A stretch of 16,762 nucleotides of DNA from Fibrobacter sp. (GCA_016295375.1 JAEDLI010000047.1:1-16762), one strand, 5' to 3'; numbered from the stretch's first letter, positions 7,998 to 15,176 are shown. The notes: generated from the sequence alone by a model not told the origin. Translations and numbers: made by a program.

Positions 7998-9616
7998 TAT
8001 GCTTCACCTCCTTCGAGGAGTTTGCCTGTACTCTTGATGGTATCGTAAGAAAGGCCAGAAAGTGCCGCAGCGTACTTGCCCGCATGTTTAAAGGCGTCTG
8101 CCGCAGACTCGAACTTGCAACCGGCCAGTTCCGAAAGGATTTCGTAGGCCGGGCGGATCTTCTCGTCGGGGCATACCGGGCAGGCATTCAGTTTTTGCAG
8201 AATGTTCAGGCTGTTCACCATAGTGCCCTGGACTTCGCTCCAGTGGCGCACACCGCAAGAGAGGGTGCCGTGGGCGGCGGTCTCGTCGTTAAAGGCCGAA
8301 AGCACCACGCGGTTCTGGATCTTTTCGAGGGCGGAAGCCAGGGATGCGTCTTCGCCGAAGATATCCAGGTTCACGGTCAGGAGCAGCTTGAATTCGCCGG
8401 CGCGCTTCGTGAGGTCGGCCAGGTTGTTTTCGGGGACGCCCATGAGCTTGAAACCTGCACGGTTGGCCATGGGGTCGCCGCTCATGGCGATGCCGTCGGG
8501 AGAACCCACACCCTTGAAGGTGCCGCCGAACAGTTCGGCGCAGTCGCCAAGGGAATCCTTCAGCATGCGGAGGGCCGCAAGGTCCTCGATGGTGCAGGTG
8601 CCGCCAGCGGCAAGGGCAATCTTGCCCCCTTCAGCCTTGACTTCGGAAACCAAGTTCTGGATTACATGGAATCCCATGAACGGAAGGCGGTTCTTGTCAA
8701 AATTCTGGAACGCGAGACGGCTGGTGTTAGAAAGCCAGCTGCGGTTCACTTCCGGATTGCAGCGAGGCATCACGCGGTAGATGCGGCCGTCGGCATGGTC
8801 CAGCCAGATGTTTGCCCCCAGGGAATCATCCATAGAAACCGTGGGCGTGTGGGAAAGGCGCCAGACGCGCTTCTGGAAGCGGAAGTACTTGGCCGTCATG
8901 GCGCCCACCGGGCAAACGTCGGTGACGCACAGGTCATATTCGTGGTCCAGCTTTTCGCCGGGGAACGTAGTGATGTAGGTGTGGTCGGCACGGCCCGCCA
9001 GCTGGAGCTGTTCGGAACCGGCGATGCTACGCATAAAGCGCACGCAACGGTCACACTGTACGCAACGTTCTTCGTCCAGCAAAACGCGGGGGCCCAGGTC
9101 CACATGCTTGCCGCCGCGGAGCTGGCCCTTGGCGTCAATGAACTGGTGGGCAGGATTGCCGTGGTAGTTCTTGCCGTATTCGGGACGCATGCGGGATTCG
9201 TTCTGACCCGCTTCCATGTAGTTTTCTTGCAGGGTGCACTCGCCGGCCTTGTCACAGATGGGGCAATCCAGCGGGTGGTTCACCAGCATGAACTCCTGAG
9301 TGGCCTTGCGGGCGTTTTTCACGCGGGCACTGGAGGCCGGAGTGTAGATTTTCATACCCGGGGCTACCGGCGTGTAGCAGGCAATCACCAGCATGCGACC
9401 ACGGGGGCCTTCTTGCTCCACCAGGCACTGGCGGCAATTGCCCGACACCGGGAGGAACGGGTGGTAACATACGTGGGGCGTTTCGATACCCACGGCCTTG
9501 AGGGCTTCGAGAAGATTCGTATCGCCAGGAACCATCACCGGCTTGTCGTCCACGAAGATTTCCACCTTCGGGCTGTTCTCGGTCGGGAGTTTCGGCATGT
9601 TGTAGTAGTTACTCAT
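7997..9616 (-). CDS. nuoG: NADH-quinone oxidoreductase subunit G, short form lacking cluster N7
   Basis: This is the iron-sulphur relay subunit of the NADH module. Ligands seen are: [2Fe-2S] N1b at C50, C61, C64 and C80; N5 at H114, C118, C121 and C127; and N4 at C185, C188, C191 and C235. A molybdopterin-oxidoreductase-like domain follows from about residue 250 but is brief. The protein has 539 residues, against about 783 in Thermus and 908 in E. coli. All four positions expected to bind cluster N7 are substituted (S261, D264, A268, S296), as in mitochondrial-type subunits. I chose the ATG at 9616, 4 nt after the nuoF stop. A longer frame from 9709 would overlap nuoF and add 31 Arg/Pro/Thr-rich residues unrelated to the family. 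The ribosome binding site here is weak, so coupling to nuoF is likely. Confidence 0.95.
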   Translation of the reverse strand: MSNYYNMPKLPTENSPKVEIFVDDKPVMVPGDTNLLEALKAVGIETPHVCYHPFLPVSGNCRQCLVEQEGPRGRMLVIACYTPVAPGMKIYTPASSARVKNARKATQEFMLVNHPLDCPICDKAGECTLQENYMEAGQNESRMRPEYGKNYHGNPAHQFIDAKGQLRGGKHVDLGPRVLLDEERCVQCDRCVRFMRSIAGSEQLQLAGRADHTYITTFPGEKLDHEYDLCVTDVCPVGAMTAKYFRFQKRVWRLSHTPTVSMDDSLGANIWLDHADGRIYRVMPRCNPEVNRSWLSNTSRLAFQNFDKNRLPFMGFHVIQNLVSEVKAEGGKIALAAGGTCTIEDLAALRMLKDSLGDCAELFGGTFKGVGSPDGIAMSGDPMANRAGFKLMGVPENNLADLTKRAGEFKLLLTVNLDIFGEDASLASALEKIQNRVVLSAFNDETAAHGTLSCGVRHWSEVQGTMVNSLNILQKLNACPVCPDEKIRPAYEILSELAGCKFESAADAFKHAGKYAAALSGLSYDTIKSTGKLLEGGEA

Positions 9617-9620
9617 AATA

Positions 9621-10928
9621 TTACCAGAAAATTCCAGGACGATAGGTTTCTTGAACACGGGGCTTGGCGTGGTCCGGGTTCTTGGCGATATACTCGTCAA
9701 AGTCCGCACGGAACTTGGCCGTATAAGAACTTACAGGGCCACCCAGCGAAATGGAAAGAGGACAAATGGTCACGCCACCGAAACCGCCGCAGAGGCTCTG
9801 CATCAGTTCCACGTCGCCATCGTGACCCTTGCCCGCGACAATCAGGTTCAACATGCGGTGCAACAAGCCTGTACCTTCGCGGCAAGGCGTGCACTGGCCA
9901 CAGGATTCGTGGCTGTAGAAGTTGCCGAGACAGTTCAGCAGGTCCACCATGTTGTGGGTATCGTTGATCACTATCATGGCGCCAGAACCGAACATGGTCT
10001 TCATGGAGGCGAGGCATTCGTAATCCATCGTCGCGACAGCGGCTTCTTCGGCGGTCAGCGGAGCGCAAGAAGAACCGCCCGGCAACACCGCCTTCAGGTT
10101 TCCGCCCACCACGCCGCCGGCGTAGTCGTTGATCATGGTCATCATGGGAGTGCCGAGAGGAGCTTCATAGACACCCGGATTCTTCACGTCGCCAGAAATA
10201 CAGAACACCTTGGTTCCGCCGGCACGGGGAGTTCCCATCTTGGCGTATTCTTCGGGTTCGTGGCTCAGGATCCACGGAAGGGCCATGATGGTCTCTACGT
10301 TGTTCACGCAGGTGGGGCTCTTCCAGGCGCCGCTCACCGCCGGGAAAGGCGGCTTCAGACGAGGCTGACCCTTCTGGCCTTCGAGGGAGTTGATAAGGGC
10401 GGTTTCTTCACCGCAGATGTAAGCACCCGCTCCGCGATGGACAAAGATGTCAAAGCAGAACTTGGTGCCCATAATGTTTTCGCCCAGGTAACCGGCAGCG
10501 TATGCCTGGTTCAAGGCCTTGTTGATGCTTTCGATGCAGGGCAAAAATTCGCCACGGCAATAGATGTAGGCCGCGCGGCTACCCAATGCCCAACCAGCGA
10601 TAATCAAGCCTTCGATAAGACGGTGGGGGTCTTCCAGCATCAAGAAATGATCCTTGAAAGTTCCGCCTTCGCCTTCGTCGGCGTTCACCACGATATACAC
10701 GGGCTTGCCGGAATTGCGGGGAACAAAGCTCCATTTCATGCCTGTGGGGAACCCTGCACCGCCACGTCCGCGCAGGTTAGAGCGCTGCACGTAGTCGATG
10801 AGTTCGAACTGGCTCATGTTGAAGAGCTTTTCGGAAATATTAGCGTAGCCGCCCAGTTTCTTATAGACTTCGATGTCCTGGGCGCCCTTGCCGAAATTCG
10901 CTGTACAAACTTTTACACATTCAGCCAT
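9621..10928 (-). CDS. nuoF: NADH-quinone oxidoreductase subunit F (NADH- and FMN-binding)
   Basis: This 435-residue protein is the catalytic entry point of complex I. It oxidises NADH, holds FMN and carries cluster N3. The FMN/NADH-binding segments are GRGGAGFPTGMKW (54-66) and GAGAYICGEETALINSLEG (166-184). An SLBB-like region follows around 235-315. The [4Fe-4S] ligands are C343, C346 and C349 in ESCGQCTPCREGT, plus C389. Two normally conserved stretches differ. The usual NADESEPGTFKDR motif reads NADEGEGGTFKDH (82-94), keeping both glutamates. The sequence after C389 reads PLSISLGGPV instead of the usual ALGDAAAWPV type. A GAGGAGG sequence about 10 nt upstream serves as ribosome binding site. 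The gap to nuoE is 2 nt. Confidence 0.97.
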   Translation of the reverse strand: MAECVKVCTANFGKGAQDIEVYKKLGGYANISEKLFNMSQFELIDYVQRSNLRGRGGAGFPTGMKWSFVPRNSGKPVYIVVNADEGEGGTFKDHFLMLEDPHRLIEGLIIAGWALGSRAAYIYCRGEFLPCIESINKALNQAYAAGYLGENIMGTKFCFDIFVHRGAGAYICGEETALINSLEGQKGQPRLKPPFPAVSGAWKSPTCVNNVETIMALPWILSHEPEEYAKMGTPRAGGTKVFCISGDVKNPGVYEAPLGTPMMTMINDYAGGVVGGNLKAVLPGGSSCAPLTAEEAAVATMDYECLASMKTMFGSGAMIVINDTHNMVDLLNCLGNFYSHESCGQCTPCREGTGLLHRMLNLIVAGKGHDGDVELMQSLCGGFGGVTICPLSISLGGPVSSYTAKFRADFDEYIAKNPDHAKPRVQETYRPGIFW

Positions 10929-10930
10929 AA

Positions 10931-11992
10931 TTACTTAGCCTCCTCAGCCGGCGCGGGTTTCTGAGTAGCGGTAGCTTCCTTGGAGGGTTTCGCCGTGCGT
11001 TCGCCGGAAGTGGCAATCATGCGATACACATCGCCCACCTTGCCGCTTGCGTCGAGGAAACTCTTGTCCTTCACGCCGGGCTCGCCCACGGCGTCCCACT
11101 TGGAGCCGTTCTTCTTTTCCACCACCAGCTTCGTGAATTCGGGAGCGCCCTTCCAGGTGAGGGTGGCGCCAGCATCGTCAGCTTCGGCCTTCACGTTCAG
11201 CACTGGAGAAGGAGGTGCGTAGTCCGCCACCTGTGGCTTCGCCTTGGCGCCGGGAGCGCCGGGATGCCCGCTGTGACCCTTGACGATACCGCCCAACACA
11301 TCGTGCTTGGGCATGTTGTCTTCGTGGGCATAGCACCACTTGAGAATACGGTCAATGCTGTCGGTGGTGAGGGTGGTACCCGGTTTCATCACCAGCTGGT
11401 CACCTTCCACGTCGGTTGCGAAATCGTCGTTCACCAGCATCATGGGGCCGTTGCCGCAGCTGCCCAGACATTCCACCTGAAGGATTGTGAAAAGACCATC
11501 GGGTGTAGTTTCGCCGGTCTTGATGTTCAAGGCCTTTTCCACGTAGGCAATCAGGCTCGGGGCGCCCTTGATGGTGCAGCTGATATTACGGCAGAACTGC
11601 AACAGGAACTTGCCCTTGGGAGCGTGGTTGTACATGGTATAGAAGGTGGCAACGCCCAGCGCGTGTGCAGGGGCGCAACCGCAAACATTTGCCGCCCAGC
11701 GGATACCTTCGGTAGGTACCCAGCCGAACACGCCCTGCACAAGCCAGAGCACTTCGAGCAAAGCCCCCTGCCCCACCGGATAGCGGCTCAGCAGGTCGGC
11801 GCAGCGTTCCTTGATTTCGGGAGTGTCAAGCTTTGCAAGCACTTCCTTGGGAGAAGGCTGAGGAACGGCCTTGTTCACGTAACCGAAGGTCTGGCCCGGA
11901 TCGGGCAGGGCGTCGATAGGCTGTGCGGGCCTGTCAAACTTCAGGCGGTTATTGGAGACAAACTGAACAGCACCTTGAATATGTTCTCTCAT
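10931..11992 (-). CDS. nuoE: NADH-quinone oxidoreductase subunit E fused to a fibronectin III-like domain
   Basis: The core (about residues 48-230) is the thioredoxin-like [2Fe-2S] subunit of the NADH module. Cluster N1a ligands are C134 and C139 (CRNISC) and C175 and C179 (CLGSC). The segment GVATFYTMYNHAPKGKF is typical. At 353 residues it is about twice the usual 160-180. About 47 extra residues precede the core. After a Gly/Pro/Lys linker (237-257) comes a segment at 258-338 with the fibronectin type III pattern: a PPSPV start, LTW at 278-280, W299, and VYRMIATSG at 322-330. The protein ends in a Pro/Ala/Glu/Lys tail. The start is firm because the ATG overlaps the nuoD stop by 4 nt and GGAGAA lies 8 nt upstream. 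What the added domain binds is unknown. Confidence 0.95.
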   Translation of the reverse strand: MREHIQGAVQFVSNNRLKFDRPAQPIDALPDPGQTFGYVNKAVPQPSPKEVLAKLDTPEIKERCADLLSRYPVGQGALLEVLWLVQGVFGWVPTEGIRWAANVCGCAPAHALGVATFYTMYNHAPKGKFLLQFCRNISCTIKGAPSLIAYVEKALNIKTGETTPDGLFTILQVECLGSCGNGPMMLVNDDFATDVEGDQLVMKPGTTLTTDSIDRILKWCYAHEDNMPKHDVLGGIVKGHSGHPGAPGAKAKPQVADYAPPSPVLNVKAEADDAGATLTWKGAPEFTKLVVEKKNGSKWDAVGEPGVKDKSFLDASGKVGDVYRMIATSGERTAKPSKEATATQKPAPAEEAK

Positions 11993-13182
11993 CGGTCAAG
12001 TTCTCCAGCGATAATGTTGAGGCCCGAAAGTACGGCCATGGAGTCAGCCAGCTGGCCCCCTTCCACCAGTTCGTGGAATGCGGCAAACTGCGTAAGGCAA
12101 GGCGGACGCACCTTGATGCGGTAGGGGTGGCCCGAGCCGTCGGAAACGATGGTAAAGCCAAGCTCGCCGTTGGCGCATTCGGACCCGCAGTAGTATTCCC
12201 CTTCGGGAACGCGAATGCCTTCATAGACGCTCTTGAAGCGGCCAATCAGGCCTTCCATGTCCTGGTAGGCCAGCTTGTGCGAGGGCACGCGGATGCGTGG
12301 ATCGACGATGTCGATGGGCCCTGGCGTAAGGCGCTTCAGGGCCTGGCGCACAATCTTCATGGACTCTTCGATTTCGGCGAGGCGGACCTGCAGACGGTCG
12401 TTGCAGTCGCCCTGAGTGCCCACCACCACTTCCCAGTCGTAGGTCTCGTAATCGTAGTAGGGTTCATCCTTACGAAGGTCAGATGCGACACCGCAGGCGC
12501 GGAGGCAGGGGCCAGTCCAGCCGTAGCTGATGGCCTTTTCGGCAGAAATCTTGCCGATACCCACGGTACGGTCCAGGAATATACGATTACGGTCCAGGCA
12601 GGCGTGCAAATCCTTCAGGGCCTTCTCGGTAGAATCAAGGGCCGCAAGGACATCTTGCTCAAAGCCGTCGTAGCTGTCGCGGGCAAGGCCGCCGATACGG
12701 GAGTAACTGTTGGTCAGGCGCGCACCGGTGAGCTTTTCCCAGATGCACATGATTTCTTCGCGGGGGTTGAAGGCGTACATGAACGGAGTGGTTCCGCCCA
12801 GGTCCTGGAAAGCCTCCGCCACGCACACAAAGTGGTCGTTGATACGGCTAAGTTCGTTCACAATCACGCGGAGCACCTTGCAGCGTTCCGTGATTTCTAC
12901 ACCAAACATATTCTCTACCGCACGGCAGTAGGCTATGTTGTTCATGATAGCGGAGCAATAGTTCAAGCGGTCGGTATAGGGAACCACTTGCTGCCAGGTG
13001 CCACGCTCCACCATCTTCTCGAACCCGCGGTGGAGGTAGCCGATTTCTTCGACGCTCGCCACAATGGTTTCTCCGTCCAAGGCAGTCAAAAAACGGAGAC
13101 ATCCATGGGTGGCGGGGTGGCTCGGGCCCACGTTCAGGGGCATCAGGCTCTGTCTCTTGCCTCTATGATCCAGTACAATCAT
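11989..13182 (-). CDS. nuoD: NADH-quinone oxidoreductase subunit D (quinone-site 49-kDa homologue)
   Basis: This 397-residue subunit descends from the hydrogenase large subunit and forms the quinone-binding cavity with NuoB. The motif NVGPSHPATHG (17-27) holds H22 and H26; H26 corresponds to Thermus Nqo4 His38. Y75 (DRLNY) corresponds to the quinone-binding Tyr87, with identical spacing. Other family segments are GYLHRGFEK (49-57), NELSRINDHF, NSYSRIGG, LRACGVASDLRK and RIKVRPPC. The C-terminus reads AGELDR, matching the conserved family ending (GxVDR). Length is standard for unfused NuoD. The ATG overlaps the nuoC stop (ATGA), and GGGAG lies about 9 nt upstream. nuoC and nuoD are separate here. 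Confidence 0.97.
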   Translation of the reverse strand: MIVLDHRGKRQSLMPLNVGPSHPATHGCLRFLTALDGETIVASVEEIGYLHRGFEKMVERGTWQQVVPYTDRLNYCSAIMNNIAYCRAVENMFGVEITERCKVLRVIVNELSRINDHFVCVAEAFQDLGGTTPFMYAFNPREEIMCIWEKLTGARLTNSYSRIGGLARDSYDGFEQDVLAALDSTEKALKDLHACLDRNRIFLDRTVGIGKISAEKAISYGWTGPCLRACGVASDLRKDEPYYDYETYDWEVVVGTQGDCNDRLQVRLAEIEESMKIVRQALKRLTPGPIDIVDPRIRVPSHKLAYQDMEGLIGRFKSVYEGIRVPEGEYYCGSECANGELGFTIVSDGSGHPYRIKVRPPCLTQFAAFHELVEGGQLADSMAVLSGLNIIAGELDR

Positions 13183-13784
13183 TCTTTGATACTCCCTTCC
13201 AAAAATTCGTTATCCACGGTTTCCACTTCCTTGCTGCGCTGGACTACCCTGTAGCCAAGCACCTCCAGACGCTTTTCCAGGGCCGGGAGCAAGTAGTCGT
13301 TGGTAGAAAGCCACTGACGCTTCTGGGCAGGATAATCCTTGCGGAGCGGATGGCCCACAAATTCCACATGGTTCAACAGGCGGCGGAGGTCCGGATGGCC
13401 CGTGAACACAATCCCGAACTGGTCGAACACTTCGCGCTCGTACCAGTTGGCGTTGGCATACAGGTCCGTAAGGGTGGGGACATTCAGGTCGGCCTCGGGA
13501 ACCTGCACCTTCAGACGAATCCGTGCACCGGGGGTGGACATGCTCTTGAAGGCGTAGTCCACCGCAAAGCGTGGTCCTTCGTGATTGGGGTAAGTCAGGT
13601 AATCGACACCGGCGATATCTACCAGCATTTCGAACTTGATAGCCGACTCGTCGCGAAGGAACTGGACCGCATTGTGCAGATAGGCGGCAGGCACAACCGC
13701 CGTCACCGTCCACTTGTCCTTGGACTCCTTCGTCGCACCAAACTTTTCCTCCAGGACGGAGAAGATTTCATCTACGTTCACCAT
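13179..13784 (-). CDS. nuoC: NADH-quinone oxidoreductase subunit C (30-kDa homologue)
   Basis: This 201-residue peripheral subunit braces NuoD and NuoB in the quinone-reducing module and carries no cofactor. The family signature is clear: the segment from Y115 to L137, with EREVFDQFGIVFTGHPDLRR at its core, followed by GHPLRKDYPAQ (144-154). The C-terminal 50 residues form a short charged extension beyond the signature, as is common in unfused NuoC. It begins 3 nt after the nuoB stop, with AGAGG just upstream inside the nuoB end, and its stop overlaps the nuoD start by 4 nt. Confidence 0.96.
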   Translation of the reverse strand: MVNVDEIFSVLEEKFGATKESKDKWTVTAVVPAAYLHNAVQFLRDESAIKFEMLVDIAGVDYLTYPNHEGPRFAVDYAFKSMSTPGARIRLKVQVPEADLNVPTLTDLYANANWYEREVFDQFGIVFTGHPDLRRLLNHVEFVGHPLRKDYPAQKRQWLSTNDYLLPALEKRLEVLGYRVVQRSKEVETVDNEFLEGSIKE

Positions 13785-13787
13785 CTT

Positions 13788-14423
13788 CTACCTCTTCCAG
13801 AACTGGGTCTGTTCAACAAACTCTTTTTCTTTTTCAGCCACCAGTTCCTTGAACTCGGCAACCTTCTCGTGGGCAAACTCGCGGGCCTCTTCCTTAGCCT
13901 CGGCAGTCTTCGCCTTGATCATTTCCAGCTGTTCCTTGACCCGCTCGGTGCGCTGTTTCATGTAGGACTCGTCCTTGATCTTCTTTTGCAGGTCGAACAT
14001 GGCGTCGAAGAAGGCCTCCGGGCGGCTAGGGCAGCCACCGATATACACATCGACGGGAATGATGTGGTCGATACCCGGCACGGTGCAGTAGCAGTCGTAA
14101 AATCCGCCGGAGCAGGCGCAGGCACCCATGGCAATCACCCAGCGGGGTTCGGCCATCTGCTCGTAGATACGCTTGAGGATGGGGGCCTGCTTGTAGGTAA
14201 TGGTCCCGGACACCAGAAGCACGTCGGACTGGCGCGGGGTAAAGCGCACGTATTCCGAACCGATACGGGAAAGGTCGTAACGGCCCACCTCGGTACTCAT
14301 AAACTCAATCGCGCAACAGGCCGTACCGTAGGGGAACGGCCAAAGGGAATTCGTACGGCCCCAGTTGACCAAAAAGTCAAGGGAGGACGTTATGAAATTC
14401 GGCTTTTCTGCCACATCAGTCAT
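13788..14423 (-). CDS. nuoB: NADH-quinone oxidoreductase subunit B with coiled-coil-like C-terminal tail
   Basis: This subunit carries terminal cluster N2, which hands electrons to quinone. N2 ligands are the tandem C36-C37 in GTACCAIE, C102 in MGACACSGG, and C131 in GCPSRPEA. Extra cysteines (104, 111, 113) lie in the second motif. The family core ends near residue 147. The remaining 64 residues (148-211) are a Lys/Glu-rich helical, probably coiled-coil tail ending in QTQFWKR. I chose the ATG at 14423 because GAGG lies 8 nt upstream and family similarity begins there. An in-frame ATG at 14495 has no ribosome binding site and adds 24 unrelated residues. This is the first gene of the operon in the window. 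nuoA, normally just upstream, is missing. Confidence 0.96.
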   Translation of the reverse strand: MTDVAEKPNFITSSLDFLVNWGRTNSLWPFPYGTACCAIEFMSTEVGRYDLSRIGSEYVRFTPRQSDVLLVSGTITYKQAPILKRIYEQMAEPRWVIAMGACACSGGFYDCYCTVPGIDHIIPVDVYIGGCPSRPEAFFDAMFDLQKKIKDESYMKQRTERVKEQLEMIKAKTAEAKEEAREFAHEKVAEFKELVAEKEKEFVEQTQFWKR

Positions 14424-14501
14424 AAGGGTTTCCTCATAAAATTCGGCTGAAAAGATAGAAAAAACGGGGCTTTTCAAGGAATTTCGAAGTTTCATTAAAT
14501 G
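14424..14501 (-). promoter_or_regulatory. nuo operon leader and probable promoter zone
   Basis: This is the only space between the upstream terminator and nuoB, so a nuo promoter should lie here unless the terminator is leaky. On the minus strand there is a TTGAAA (14477-14472) and a TATCTT (14457-14452). Their 14-nt spacing is too short for a good housekeeping promoter. A TAnnTTT-like element (TATCTTTT) and a TTTTAT (14441-14436) are alternatives. None is convincing, so I mark the zone rather than a specific promoter. The ribosome binding site GAGG at 14435-14432, 8 nt before the ATG, is clear. Confidence 0.35.
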
Positions 14502-14525
14502 AAAAAAGGCCGCCTAGAAGCAGCC
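14502..14525 (-). terminator. Rho-independent terminator insulating the nuo operon
   Basis: On the minus strand GGCTGC and GCGGCC (arms 14525-14520 and 14513-14508) form a 6-bp stem with one G-U pair and a 6-nt loop. Six T follow (14507-14502). It stands four bases after the stop of the 50-codon ORF at 14529-14681 and just upstream of the nuoB leader. It should stop transcription arriving from the truncated regulator region, so nuo must start its own transcription downstream of it. Confidence 0.7.
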
Positions 14526-14528
14526 ACT

Positions 14529-14681
14529 TTATACCCCAATTTTACAGTCCGCCAAACGGCGATTCCGTAACCCCTTGACAATCAACGAATTAGGCTTTTG
14601 TTCCGCCCAGTGGTTTCCGTTGTAGTGTCGGACGGTGTCGCTGGAACTTCCCGTAGGTTCTAGTCTAAATTCAACCGGCAT
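14529..14681 (-). CDS. Unidentified 50-residue ORF before the nuo terminator
   Basis: This ORF starts at ATG 14681 (MPVEFRLEPTG...) and stops at TAA 14529, giving a 50-residue hydrophilic peptide with a basic C-terminus (GLRNRRLADCKIGV). I recognise no family. GGAG lies 4 nt before the ATG, which is rather close. The same frame is open back to the TGA that ends the truncated regulator at 14727, so it could instead be a leftover tail of a broken longer gene. An open stretch of this length is not rare by chance. The argument for it being real is position: its stop is four bases before a good terminator on the same strand. Confidence 0.3.
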   Translation of the reverse strand: MPVEFRLEPTGSSSDTVRHYNGNHWAEQKPNSLIVKGLRNRRLADCKIGV

Positions 14682-14726
14682 ACCTCTCCAATCATAGGAA
14701 TTTTTCAGGCGATCAACACGCCAGCA

Positions 14727-15176
14727 TCAGGGCTTCACCGTCACGAATTGCTGTTTCTTGCTCTTGGGCTTGTCCGGTATGGACAACTTCAACAAGCCCC
14801 GCTCTACCATCGGGAAAATGTGCCTTGTCATGAGGTAGGCGATGGTGATATCATCCTTGAAGCGCTCTTCCAGTTCGCCGCGTGTCCTTGGCCTTGTGCA
14901 AAAATCAAGGATACTCTGCTGGAACGGGGTCAAGGGTTCTTCTTTTTTTGCGATGGCGTTGTACAACGTAACGCGGAACACTCCGTAGGTGCTTTCGAAC
15001 TTGGGTGGCTGCAGGCCGGCCTCTTCCATGGCATGCTTTATGGTAGGGATTCCACTATAGCGGTTTTCCGTCTGCCCTATGACTTCGAGGGCATTTGCCA
15101 GGTATGGGTTTCTTTTCGAGCATTTTTGACGAATCCCTTTTTCGTTAAATTCAATTAAAAATTCGTCAAAAATCAA
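14727..15176 (-). pseudogene. C-terminal remnant of an AlbA/RecG-like ATP-binding regulator
   Basis: The 149-residue reading frame resembles the C-terminal part of ATP-binding proteins of the AlbA_2 / HATPase_c_4 type, formerly called RecG-like regulators. The stretch RNPYLANALEVI, then ENRYSGIPTIKHAMEEAGL (residues 37-55) and PPKFES, is characteristic. A winged-helix-like domain (PLTPFQQSILDF...LEERFKDD...GLLKLS) and a Lys-rich end follow. Whole proteins of this family are usually 350-500 residues, with the AlbA_2 and ATP-binding domains in front. Those are missing here: an in-frame TGA lies at 15183-15185, three codons before the first usable start (TTG at 15176). Ribosome binding is weak. 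It is most likely a decayed copy, though a promoter-like sequence just upstream could still express a short DNA-binding peptide. Confidence 0.6.

Noticed and set aside
9617..9709. A longer NuoG starting inside nuoF
   Set aside because: The added 31 residues are an Arg/Pro/Thr-rich reading of the nuoF end. Family similarity begins after the ATG at 9616.
3483..13254. Long plus-strand open frames opposite nuoL, nuoG, nuoF, nuoE and nuoD (up to about 630 codons)
   Set aside because: They lie antisense to well-supported genes and exist because the codon usage of those genes leaves few stops on the other strand. Their translations are rich in His, Gln, Glu and Gly and resemble no family.
14424..14495. 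A 24-residue N-terminal extension of NuoB from an upstream ATG
   Set aside because: There is no ribosome binding site before it and no family similarity in the added residues. The ATG at 14423 has GAGG at a good distance.
14540..14610. A tRNA-like 3' segment or attachment site on the minus strand (GATTGTCAAGGGGTTACGG)
   Set aside because: The bases vaguely recall an anticodon-to-T-arm stretch, but no TTCGA loop, acceptor stem or matching second copy is present.
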